Shown piece by piece: positions 47,293-58,300 of a DNA stretch of 64,000 bases. The translations under genes were made by a program, and so were the position numbers. The notes under the pieces were generated by a model. The model saw only the letters and a list, made by a program, of their open reading frames with translations, did not search any database and was not told where the DNA came from. Each line of letters begins with the position of its first letter. Positions within the stretch are counted from its first letter, which is position 1. This DNA is from Medicago truncatula (lineage: Eukaryota > Streptophyta > Magnoliopsida > Fabales > Fabaceae): positions 37,166,762 to 37,230,761 of the forward strand of contig NC_053042.1 of NCBI RefSeq assembly GCF_003473485.1, given 5' to 3'.

Positions 47293-47865
47293 TAGGCATA
47301 GCAACAAAATCCGTATCCGTGGGTACCCATTCGAACTAAATCCATTTTGACGAATTTTTTCCGTTTTGATTGGGTTTGGGTATGAGTTTGGGTTTTTCCC
47401 GATTTCAAAACACGGGTATGGGACGGGTAATGGGGATATAGGAACCCATACCCAAACTCGTTCCGAATGTAGAAAATCAATTTAGTACCCATTTTATATC
47501 AATAGAAACTCAAACCCTAAATCATTTTATTCATAGAGTTAGAATTTCAGTCAAAATCTAAGAGTTCTCTCTCTTCTTCCATATCTCACAGTTTTGGTCT
47601 CTCTCTTCTCCAACACCATAGCCATCGATCACCATCATCTTTTTATTGAATAATGCATTACAACATCACACCTAGGGCTGAGAAGTACTTCTTCTTTTAT
47701 TAAAAAAAATTTATCCATTGCGGGGATACCCGAACCCATCAGGACGAGGATGAGATTCAATTTCTCATCCCCGTTGAGTTTGGTTAGGGTAACAGGTAAG
47801 CATATTAGAATAGAGCATGGGAGGAAGGTGAAACCCGTCCCCACCCCGCCTCATTGTCATGCCTA
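47293..47865. mobile_element. hAT-type MITE with 8-bp target duplication
   Basis: Begins taggcatagcaacaaaatcc and ends cctcattgtcatgccta, imperfect inverted repeats. It is flanked by agtacgaa (47285-47292) and agtacgta (47866-47873), an 8-bp duplication with one mismatch. The interior is rich in 'gggtatgggacgggtaatgg' type words. No transposase. Confidence 0.65.
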
Positions 47866-47873
47866 AGTACGTA

Positions 47874-49055
47874 TAATCGCATCAATTCTTTCAAGAAAAA
47901 AATAATCGCATCACATGCATGCTATCACCTCCAATTAAAAATATCATTGATGGTCACACACCCCAACAAATAAAAAAAACCAATTCAGATTACATCGTAC
48001 AATGGAAAAATCAATTAACACCCATTTCAAGTCATACCCCAAATTCCTTAAAAAAAGCGACACCCCAGAGATGAAAAATGGATCAACACACGGTTTCAAT
48101 TTTATCCTAAAAACCTCGAAAAAAACAATTAGCCTAAAAACCTTGAAAAAAACAAAAACCTACAAAAAAAAAAAAAAAAAGAATAAAGATGAAGCCCTTG
48201 ATGGTAATCTTTTCTTCATGGTTCTGCTAGCACTATATTAATATGTCACTCTATATTAGTTTCTTTTTGTAATTTTCTTTTTTCATAAAAGTAAAATTAC
48301 ACAACTTAACATGTAATACTCTATACATTTTGTCAAAACAAAAAAATGTAATACTCAATACATATTTTTTAAATTTAAATAACCGTTTATAGTTTACATC
48401 ATATAAATTATCTTATCCATATGCTTGTATTAAAAAATATTTTTCTCTTTCTCTGTATGACACAGGTCTCGCATTAATAACATAAAACTATCATAAAAAA
48501 TAGGTTTAAAGAGTAGCATTATGATGTGATTTGATTGTATGTATGTGTAAAAAATGTTTTCATTATAAGTGTTAACTGCATGAAAATTATTAAAAAAAAG
48601 TAATATAAAATGAAAGAAGTATATTTTTTTTGTGAATGAAAGTTTATGTAGGTTGGGATGTTGAAGCTCGCCATGATCATGATAATCGTCAAGTTTCAAC
48701 AAGCATCAACTGAGATATTTACATATCATAATATACAGAAAATGAACCCATGATTTTACGAATTAGTCGACTTCGCCAAACTTTTATTCACAAATCAAAA
48801 GAAGTATGTAATGATACAACTTCAAAGATAGAATGTACTTCACGTCAAAATTAATTAACGTTTACCGATTACACTTATTTGGGATCATTGTCAAAAAAAT
48901 GAAATAAAAACTTATTGGGTTGACCAAACCTAACATGTTTTTTACTTACATTAATATCATCGCATCAAAGATCCGATATCATCGAATCACATGCATCACA
49001 TGCATATACTATCATCGCATTACTTGTTAGCATTCTCATAATATTATTCCTGTTT
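47874..49055. other. Intergenic, no gene
   Basis: AT-rich, including the diverged repeat at 48590-48940 mentioned for the other side of the hAT-type MITE. No exon seen. Confidence 0.45.
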
Positions 49056-49059
49056 ACGT

Positions 49060-50160
49060 TAATATTTTATGATAAGGTTGTACAATATCCACCAGCAAAG
49101 ATCCGGTTTATCGGAGAGACCATATAATATTTAGACCCGTTAGACTTGCTTATAACAATGACGTATGGAAAATGACGTATAGGCAATGATGATATGCATT
49201 ATATGGATTACTACTGTATCTCGTCATACATATAAGCAGAAGGGAAAAAATATCATACAAAAAACCAATAATATTATTAAGTCCTATAATTTTGATATTT
49301 TATCTAAACCATCATTATATTCCTAAAGACCTACAGAAAAGGCTTTTATGCCCTCCCAGAGACCTCAACGTCCAGATAGGATGATGTGCCCAAAGGCGCG
49401 TATCTCCCCATAAGCCACCTTTATCCGCTTCTAGAAGCCTCTAGAAAGCGCTCGAATACCTAAAATATCCCCATTACTTTCTGCCTAAGTAACCACAAAT
49501 CAGGCCCATAGTAATACAACCTTGCGAGCTTTCTCAAGAGATCCAATAATCAGTCTAAACCCTAGAATACGATACTGAACCCTAGTATCCTCTATTGTGC
49601 TTTTTGCAAGTACAGTTGGCGCCGTCTGTGGGAAAAGGTAAAACTAACCTAGATCACCTTTCTGAATCGCAAATCGCAATTTGGAAACCCTAAAACCATA
49701 AAACTCTGAATCGTAGCCGCTACAACTGCGACCCAGAAACCCTTTCACTTCCAACCCTAGATCGCCTTGATCTATAAACCCGATCACGCCATCCTCATGG
49801 AAACCGCTGAAGAACTCGAGACGTTACGAACCCAAGTCGCTCAACCCATGGAGCAGAATGAAGCCCTACAAGCTTCAATGGAAACCATTCAATAGAAGCA
49901 GCAAGAAGAGAAAGACGAGTCCCACCATGGCGAGATGGATGACCTAGAACCTCAACCCCTTTCGGAAGAGATACGGGGAGCTCCCGTTCTAGAAAATTTT
50001 AAGCTGACGCACCTCTCTTCCTTTGACGGGAAAAGTGATCCCATGGAGCATGTCACATAATTCAACACTCATAGGGCCGTCGTTGGAGCGCCTGATTCAA
50101 TGGCCAAATTTACTAACCAGAAGCTTGAGAATAAAGACACATCGCTTAGTCTTTCCTTGA
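49060..50160 (+). mobile_element. Ty3/gypsy remnant: LTR, primer-binding site and truncated gag
   Basis: An LTR-like stretch ends tttgcaagtaca at 49614. A primer-binding site of the tggcgcc type (49617-49631) follows, as in many plant gypsy elements primed by tRNA-Asp. A gag-like frame starts at 49797 (METAEELETLRTQVAQ) and has the conserved LSSFDGKSDPMEHVT region near 50015-50057. In-frame stops occur at about 49891 and 50058, and similarity ends near 50150. Protease, RT and integrase are missing, so this is a dead fragment. The LTR start is approximate. Confidence 0.75.
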
Positions 50161-50335
50161 CAAAAAATATATTTTGATTCAATGTCCAAATTTCTTAACT
50201 AATGTGAATGACATTTGAGAATTGTTTTTTCAATCGATTAGTGTCCTCATTTTGTATCTTTCCTCATTATTCCTTGAATTCTGCTCTTCATCCAGCACAT
50301 TTTGCTCGCGCCCTACATCTGTTCCAAATTTACCC

Positions 50336-50471
50336 TTGCGTTAGTTAACTCACGCAAGTGTAAATGTATGCGCTAGTTAACTAACGTTGCGTCAATTAAC
50401 TTGCGCAAGTGTTAAAAACTGCGTTAGTTAACTCACGCAGACATTAACACATGCGTGAGTTAACTCACGCA
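50336..50471. repeat. Cluster of palindromic 'gttaactcacgca' repeats
   Basis: Five or so related units occur within 136 bp. Two are near-perfect palindromes (ttgcgttagttaactcacgc at 50336; tgcgttagttaactcacgca at 50420-50439) and one is perfect (tgcgtgagttaactcacgca at 50452-50471). Diverged units lie at about 50369-50390 and 50389-50408. The cluster lies downstream of the decayed mobile-domain gene on the minus strand. Confidence 0.8.
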
Positions 50472-50824
50472 CAATCTGTGCATACAACCAGAAGAGGCAG
50501 AAACCTCTATTTTCCCTATTTTTCAATCCTTCTTTCATACAATCATTCAAGCAAACATTTTTCATCATTCATTCAAGCATTCATTCAATCAAACATTAAG
50601 TCATAAGTATATTACGAAAAATAACGGAATAAAACAACGGAATAAAATAACGAATAATGTCATAAAAACGCTAAAAATCGTAAGTGTTATAGGATTACAA
50701 CCAAATCCAACAAAATGTCAAACAAAAAAAACTACACAAGTCATATTGGTCCATCCCGTGGACTCTTACTCCTCCTCCGCGGAGCCGGCACCTGCTCCAG
50801 CATGCTCCGCTCAGACTGTATGCC

Positions 50825-52390
50825 CTACATCAAGCTCATAACCTCCTTTGGATTATGAAACACAGTAGGATGTCTCATTGCACCGTCCACTCTAGCTCTG
50901 ATGTTGCTGATGATCTGGTATGGGTCTAGAGGATGTTTGGCCCACTGCTGCTCAACAATAACCTCCTCACAAGGAGGGGCAGCAGCTGCATAGTCAGCAA
51001 TGGCTGAGGACATGTAGAGCAAACTTTGTGAAGGTCTGGGCCACGTCATTCGCCGCAATAAGCTCAATGTCTGTAGGAGCCCTGGGAATAGTCTGGTCAT
51101 ACCCGTACTGCCTAAGAACCCGCTCTGGCAAGTGACGGACCATCCTGTCGCTGTCGGCCATGATCCATCCGGAGTACCAGCATATGTCCTGAAATGGCGT
51201 GATGTGTCGTCGTCTCTCGTACGGCCTCCAGGTGACATGTGAATGGTCCAACGAATCGATGGCAGCTCTGTAGTGTCCAAGATTAGAAAAGCCCCTTGGA
51301 GGTTTCCATTGACTCACAAGCGGGGAAACAACAAGGTCGTAGGCATCATGATCAATCCTCAGAATGATGTTCGAGAATTGCGCCAAAGTCCATCCCTGCA
51401 AACACAAAGAAACAAATATTTATATCACCGTAAGAATTATACAAACGACTAAACATTTGCGATCCAATAAGTAAAAAAGAAGGAAAAACAAATATTACCA
51501 CAAACAATATCATGTAACCACCACAGGAGGCCATATATGAGTCGGAGGTAAGAGATAGATGCTCATATAGGAAAGCAAGTCTCATCCCACCCCATGACCA
51601 GCTGTCCAACTTGTCCATATCTTGCAGATACCTTTCATAGGCAATGTCAAGTTTTTAAAGCTCAGCTTCTTCCCGTGCGAGATACCTTTCACCCTATGTT
51701 TTTTTCGAAACTGAAATACAAAAACAAAAAAACAACAAACAACACTGTTAAATAAATAATAAGGAAATCAAACATTAAATATATGCTAACATAAATTTTA
51801 ATTCTAACATTAAATAAGTAAAATAATAATTAAATTATACTTACATCGGCATCGACCCAGACCCTGCATGCCACATGTCCACCAAAGTGAGGTAAAAGCG
51901 TCAGCTCATAAGGCCCCCTGCATATCCGTTTGGTCCGGCCTCATACACCACCCTCTGCACCCCTTGAAAATGAGCCCCACCATCATGCTGCTGAGGCTCC
52001 TCAATATCAGGTTGCTCCTGCTCAATACTAGGCTGCTCATGATGATCCTCATAATGATGCTGCTGATACGCTTCAAACTGATACAACTGAGGCTGAGGCT
52101 CCTGAAAATGATAGGCCTGATCTTGCGCCTGCTCATACACCTGATAATTCTGCTGATGTTGTGTCGGGTTCACCGTCTGGGATGGACCCGTCTTTGACCT
52201 TGACCCCCTGCAGCATCAACTCTAGCAAGTCTCGTTCCCCCACCTCTCCCTCGACCAACCATAGGAGGGCGTAATGCTTGTTTCTCCCTCCGTGCACTAC
52301 CAGTAGGGGCAGGCCTCCCTGCCCTAAGTCTGTCACTTCTATCATGAGGCGGCTCAGGCGGTCTCTGAGACGTATTCCTCTGAGGCATAT
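50825..52390 (-). pseudogene. Plant mobile domain (PMD/MAIN-like) pseudogene
   Basis: On the minus strand a start at 52390 opens a basic, proline- and arginine-rich N-terminus (MPQRNTSQRPPEPP). A Gln/His-rich segment follows (52173-51901), then pieces of the plant mobile domain: LLPHFGGHVACRVW near 51880, DKLDSWSWGGMRLAFLYEHL near 51600-51560, LQGWTLAQFSNII near 51400, and a tail AIADYAAAAPP to NPKEVMSLM ending at 50825. The pieces lie in different frames: frameshifts are needed near 52195, 51905 and 51000, and an in-frame stop occurs near 51655. Putative introns sit at about 51843-51715 and 51500-51410. PMD proteins occur both as host genes (MAIN/MAIL) and inside transposons; the decay favours a transposon-borne copy. 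Confidence 0.7.
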
Positions 52391-52805
52391 ATGCACAACA
52401 TTTAACATAACACAAATTCAATGATACATTTTCACACGCACATTGTGTCATTTCCAACAATTCAACAACAACACTAAAATTCCAACAATGTCATTTCAAT
52501 CCGTAAACTACCACATTGCAGTCAAACATATTATAATCAAAATTAACAAACCATATGCTAACTAATTTGATAATTCACAATCCAAAAAAACAAAATAATT
52601 ACCATAGAGACTTTTTACCAAACACATAGTGTGCAATTTTCAAACAACTAGGTAATCTAACAATTTGTAAACCCTAAACTAGCACATTGTACTTTAAACA
52701 ACTTCTAAACAACAATTCCTAAGTTAATTCATCACTTCTGTAATATTGATTTATAAATATTAGATTTATAAATTATAACTTTGACATAATTATATATTTT
52801 TTTAG

Positions 52806-53945
52806 AGTATAATACACTCCACCCCCCTCAAAGATATGAGTATTACACTCCCCTCCCCTCTTGTTGTAAAACACACACTCCCCTCCCTTAATAGTTAAAA
52901 TATTCACATTTCCACCCATTTTTAAACGATTTGTTAACCTTTTAGTCATTTATATTACACAATATTTTCTTTTACCAAAATAATCCTTAGCTTCTCCAAA
53001 CATGTCGCTTCACCTCTTTCATTGCAATCAAGGATTATTACCACTGTCGCCTATGTCTTGTGGGGTGTCTGACTAGGTTCAGTTTGTGCGCTTTATCTTA
53101 ATTATTGGATCTATTTCAAAACATGGACGTCTGACTTGCGATTGGTCAAAATTGGTTGAGAGGGGTTGTGTGGGTAATTTTGGCTTTGTCGTTGTTACTT
53201 CTATTTTTTTAAATTCTAGAATTGCTATTAGAAAAATTAGGAAAATATCCAAATATTACATATTGTTTGAAGAAATTCTTAGCGATGAAGTTTTTGTTTT
53301 AATTGTCTGCAAATTAACTTGGTAATTGCTTGTTTCAGAAATCAATTGTTGTTCATGAATATTGAGTGCGTTTGTTTCAGCTTTAAAAAAAATAGATTTT
53401 GTGTTCAAAAAATCTAGAGATTTTTTTTTTGAGATTTTTAAAAAAATCTGAAGTTATTTGTGTTTGCCTACTATCCATAAAAATCCATTTTTTTTTAAAA
53501 AAAAAAAAAAAGTTCTAACATGCACATATGTTATCTCCTTGTTGTTGAAAAAAGTAGATTTTGAGAAAAACTAATCCTAATAGCTTTTCATTTTAGGGTC
53601 AAAATAGATTTTTTTTTGACAAAATGATTTTTCTAAAAGTCCTAAACAAACACTTACAAATAAAAAAAGTGATATTTTTTTAGGGAAAAAATAGATTTTT
53701 TTTTGGAAAAAATCTGAAACAAACGGGCCCATTATTGCAATCAAAGGAAATGCTCCATAAAGAATTGATAGGGGTATTTCGGTGATAAAAAATAATATTT
53801 AACGGATGTTAATTAAAATTAACGGAAAATGTACACATGGATCAAGTTGTAGTGCATTTAATTTATTACGGGATGGGAGTGTGTGTTTTGTAACAAAAGA
53901 GGAGGGGAGTGTAATATTGATATTTTGAGAGGAGAGGAGTATATT
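52806..53945. mobile_element. TIR element of 1.1 kb with nested MITE
   Basis: The left end (tataatacactccacccccc, gtattacactcccctcccct, aaaacacacactcccctccc) is mirrored at the right end (ggatgggagtgtgtgttttg, gaggaggggagtgtaatatt, gagaggagtatatttta). About 85 bp on each side are inverted. No transposase frame. A separate MITE (about 53363-53733) sits inside. Confidence 0.65.
53363..53733. mobile_element. MITE with 'gtttgtttcag' ends
   Basis: Left end gcgtttgtttcagctttaaa and right end aaaaatctgaaacaaacggg are inverted, and the interior repeats 'aaaaatagattttttt'. The same general end sequence (cgtttgtta) is seen in the MITE at 14982. Confidence 0.55.
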
Positions 53946-54339
53946 TTACTTTTTTTTTTTTTTGTTTGAACATCAGGAGAAAAAGGTCTCACTTCATATA
54001 TTTTTTTTATGTATACTTCCTTTCAAAAAATATTACTATATTTGAGGGGCTAGCTCATGTGAAGAGCTAGTTTTGTAATCTCAAATGCTAGGTTTGAATT
54101 CTCTTAAAAAGGATTGCAAACTAGTATTTTTTTTATTTTTTTTTAGGGAATTGCAAACTAGTTATTAATGTCGTTTTAATCAACTTCTTTTAAAAAAATA
54201 CTTTAATTAATAAAACGTTCACCCTTCCATAAATACTTGATAATGATAAAAATAATAGTAATTATTATTTTTATTCGTGAATATCAATTCTCATAAATTT
54301 AGCTTATCGTGTTTGTGATAAGAATAAGAATTTAATTGA

Positions 54340-55150
54340 ATTTTTTATATTTACTTCATTCAAATCTAATAATTTGTTTCTTTTGATCCTACTCACAACT
54401 GTTGTTGAACTGATTAATGGATAAACTCCATTTTAATCTTATCCATTAGAGTAACTGCTGTTGCAATTTTTGCTAAAACAGTTACAAAATCTCTATATAA
54501 ATAGAGGACTCCACTCAGTTCAAAAAACACACCAAAGAGTTTCATTGAATTGTCGGGAACTCTTTCTCTCTTCTCCCTTTCTTGACTTGTGTTGACAAGT
54601 CTTTCTTTTCTTCATCTCCTTTTTTCTGTTCCTTCGGAATTAAAAGTGTTCTTAGGACCATAGTTCCTTTTTTGGTTTAATGTCCCTTCGGAACTAAGAA
54701 CGGTCTTAAAAACATAGTCCCTTCGATAATATATGTCCCTTCGGAATAAAGAGTACTTTTAAGATCATAGTCCCTATTTGAAATAACAATGTCCCGTCGA
54801 AATTAAAAATAATCTTAAGGTTATATAAAAATTATTTCAATATATTTCTATTTGAGGAGAAATGGTGGTAACACCATATTTGAGTGGTCTCAACACCATA
54901 ACAGAGTGGTAACAATATCATATTAAAGTGGTTTAAGTATTAACGAGTGGTCTTAGTACCATATTTGAAGGTGTAATTCTCGAACAGTTTTCTACAGTGC
55001 AGTAGTTAACCGCACAGTTGTAGCTGGACTTGTTTTATCCTGGAGGCGGCGTGGTTGATAGTCTGTCTTGCACAATTTTGGGCAGTGCCACGAAACGTCT
55101 TAAAGAGAACGACCTGGTCGTGATTCAAGCTAGTAACAACTTTGATAGAT
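54340..55150 (+). mobile_element. LTR and leader fragment of a retrotransposon
   Basis: A TATA-like ctatataaatagagg at about 54494 is followed by a leader with four or five degenerate copies of 'gtcccttcggaa' (54628-54800). A second family of degenerate repeats built on 'gtggt-aacaccatatt' follows (54860-54970), and then a less AT-rich stretch (cctggaggcggcgtgg near 55040). No gag or pol frame follows, so it is truncated. It ends shortly before the 3' end of kinase copy 2. Confidence 0.45.
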
Positions 55151-55319
55151 AATAGAATTTGGAAATCCAAATACAACAGATTGGAAATCCAAAAACAACA
55201 CTTTTCGTTCTCATATTTTACGAATTTACAGTAGTCCATTAAAAAGCATTTCTTTCTTATCTTTAGTAAATCATAGAATTGAAATAAACAATTTTTTTGA
55301 TAACATCACACCTCATAAC

Positions 55320-58300
55320 TCATAAGAGAGTAACACTTTTTGATTTTTTGATAGACCTTTCTATTTTAAGAATGGATTCCCTTAACTCTTTCTGAACACT
55401 TGACCTTGAAGGTGACAAAACAAAGTCATTCCAAACAGAACCAGGTTCCATTACTGGGCTAGGTTCCTTGTGAAGTTCATAGATGGAATCAGCTTCAGTA
55501 TTCAAACTTGTTACATTGTTCAAGCTTTTTATGTCTTCAGGATCCACTAATAGATTGTTATCACCATCCTTCCACCCAATAAGCTGTTTTGTATGAAAAA
55601 GAAAATTACCCTCTTCACATTTTACTACTAGTAAAGTGTAAAATCAATCACAAGATAGAAAAAAATGTTCATGTACCTTTGGTGGGACCCCAACATCATT
55701 TGTGCAATAGAGTCTGGCATTATCAACAAGTTTGCAATATCTTGGAAATGCATTAGCAAATCTTTTGTGTGATTTCAATTGTGAATTCACCCTCACTGCC
55801 CTCCTTGTCATAATAGCTCTCCTGTTAAAATTCCAATAGGAAATGTTAACTATATCATACACAAGAGAGGAAATAGGTATTTTAGTCTTTGAAAATGTAA
55901 AGGTCGGTCAATTTAGTCGCTCAAATTTTTAAAATAACATTTTAGTCCTTGAATTTAAAAATATCAACCGATTTAGTCATTTTCTATAATTTTGTATCAG
56001 AATTTTAAAGATTCTATGCTTGTTTTGATGCAGGAAAATACTACTTAAGTCAATACTTACGTCTTCTATTGTTCTTTACTATATAAATATTTTGATGGAG
56101 GGAGTAGATTGATTGTTTTTCAATTTAAGGGACTAAAATGTTATTTTGCAAATATGAGGGATTAAATGATCAAGCCTTATAATTCCAAATAGTAAAATGC
56201 ATATTTAATCAAACCAAAAAACACACTACCAAAGTATACTATTATAGTTGAATCATACCTAATGCCTCTAATAACTGCATGATAACCATCACAAACGACA
56301 CCAACTAGCTCAATTCTATAAGGCTTTTGAGTATGATGTTCTTCTGCCTCATTCACTTGCTCCCAGTAATTTTCAGTAATTGTACCATCCTCATCTGGTC
56401 TATACCCTACTCCCATTCTGTATTTATATTTGTGAACATTTCTTGCCATAGCAATAGTCTGCTCGAAAAAAGGTTCCCATGATAAGGTACCGTCCATGAT
56501 CACATCTCGCCCTTTGTTTAGAGCCGTCACAAGTACAGATGATGCCGCATCAGTGGAAGACTTATGCACCTGTTCAGATTTTGACAAGTTTAGAGCATAC
56601 TTTACAATAGTAATATCACATGAAGGTGTTCACACTGAAGCATACATATTCAGCTGTTAGAAGCATGTCATCATAATGACCCCTATTGTGAAGGGCTTTA
56701 TATATAACATCACTCTCCTTAAAAGCATCTGCCTCAACAACCACAGGTTTTGAATCTGCTCCTGACCAAAATGATCTGCCAAAGCCATTTCATACATAAA
56801 CAAAATGTTCTTACATCGGCAAATTACAAACTAGGCTTGTATAGTTCCTTTAATACTTAATAAATATACATGTATATATATAGCTTGAAAATTCCTATTT
56901 ATGGCACGGACTTGAATTGTTGATTGTCTCTCCAGCCACACCTGCATCGAGTCGAGGTGTGACTAGAGAGACAACATAGTTGATTACATGTATTATTTGA
57001 ACCAAGACAGATTTGTTATGACTATTAGAATTGCACAATGCAAGAGTAGAATTACGATGGACGATACTTACTCTTTAAGAATGTCTTTAAGAACACTGCT
57101 CTTTCCAGCTCCCATGCCACCACCCATGAACAGTAGCACTGGACTCCTTTCACTGAGGGCCATCGGGACCATGACTTCCTTACCGACATTGATTGTTTTC
57201 AACTCTTCTACCAAAGTAGAGAACACTCTTGTCACCTTCAGATTCTTGGTTACTCTCTCAAACCTTTGTTTCCTATAGACATATACATCACTTACTTAGT
57301 GTCATTTCCCCCTATATTAAAAACTTGTTAGTTCCTTTGAAGTGTTTAACTCATAATGATGTGAACTTAAATTATTTGAATCAATGATGAAAAATATTAA
57401 AATGAGCAAGTTACCTTGTAGCTGCCAAAACAATTTCTTTCAGCCTTGTTTTGGGTGGAGAATCAATACTCAATGCCTATAATGTAGCCAATGAAAGAGT
57501 TGTAATAACAAAGATTTGTTTTTAGTTAGAACAAGAAAAGAAAATGTATAAATGCATGGAGAATGAACCTGACTAACAACATATGGAGCTTGTTTCCAAT
57601 GAAATGCAAAATAACTGAGGATGCATCTCTCGAACTCATCAACCAATTTAACATAGAGAGATTCAGAGTCATTTTCATTGGCAAGATATGCATAGATGCT
57701 TTGGTCACACGCTTTGGATTTTTGTAGATATTCTTGGGCAAGTTTGCATAACTTTGGGACCTCACTTGCATCTTCAAATCCTATTTGCCTAGCTGCCAAC
57801 ACAAATACAAGCCAAAGTAATTAAAATTTTGAATTTGATTCAACTGCAATTCATCTTTCTGATTTTGTAGAATAGACAACGTTAACATCTCATTGAAGCT
57901 TGACATATATTCATCAATGTATATGTATTTTTTGACAGCTTTGTCCATCTAAATATAATGGTAAAGTCCGTTTGACGGCTTGGATATAATAAGCTACCAT
58001 ATTTTGTCTTAATACATGTTTGACATGTCAGTAATCATTGATAAGATAATCATCATGTCACTTTATCATGTCTCAATAGTAAAATATGGACTTGAATCCT
58101 GTTAAAGTGTAATTAGATATTTCACCTTTCTCTGCATTTCACTCTCAAATCTCATACCGTTTCTTTGTTTAATCGCAATTCTCAGCAATTGCAAATTTTG
58201 TCTCTGATTCTTGATCTGTGAATCCTTGTTATCCTTTTATGATTCACATTTTCTCATTTATCTCTTTCCTTTTCTCTGAGTTGCAATTGCATTTTCCCTC

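Noticed and set aside
51868-52197. 109-codon Leu/Met-rich frame on + strand
   Set aside because: It is the antisense of the Gln/His-rich segment of the plant-mobile-domain pseudogene, whose repetitive codons leave several frames open.
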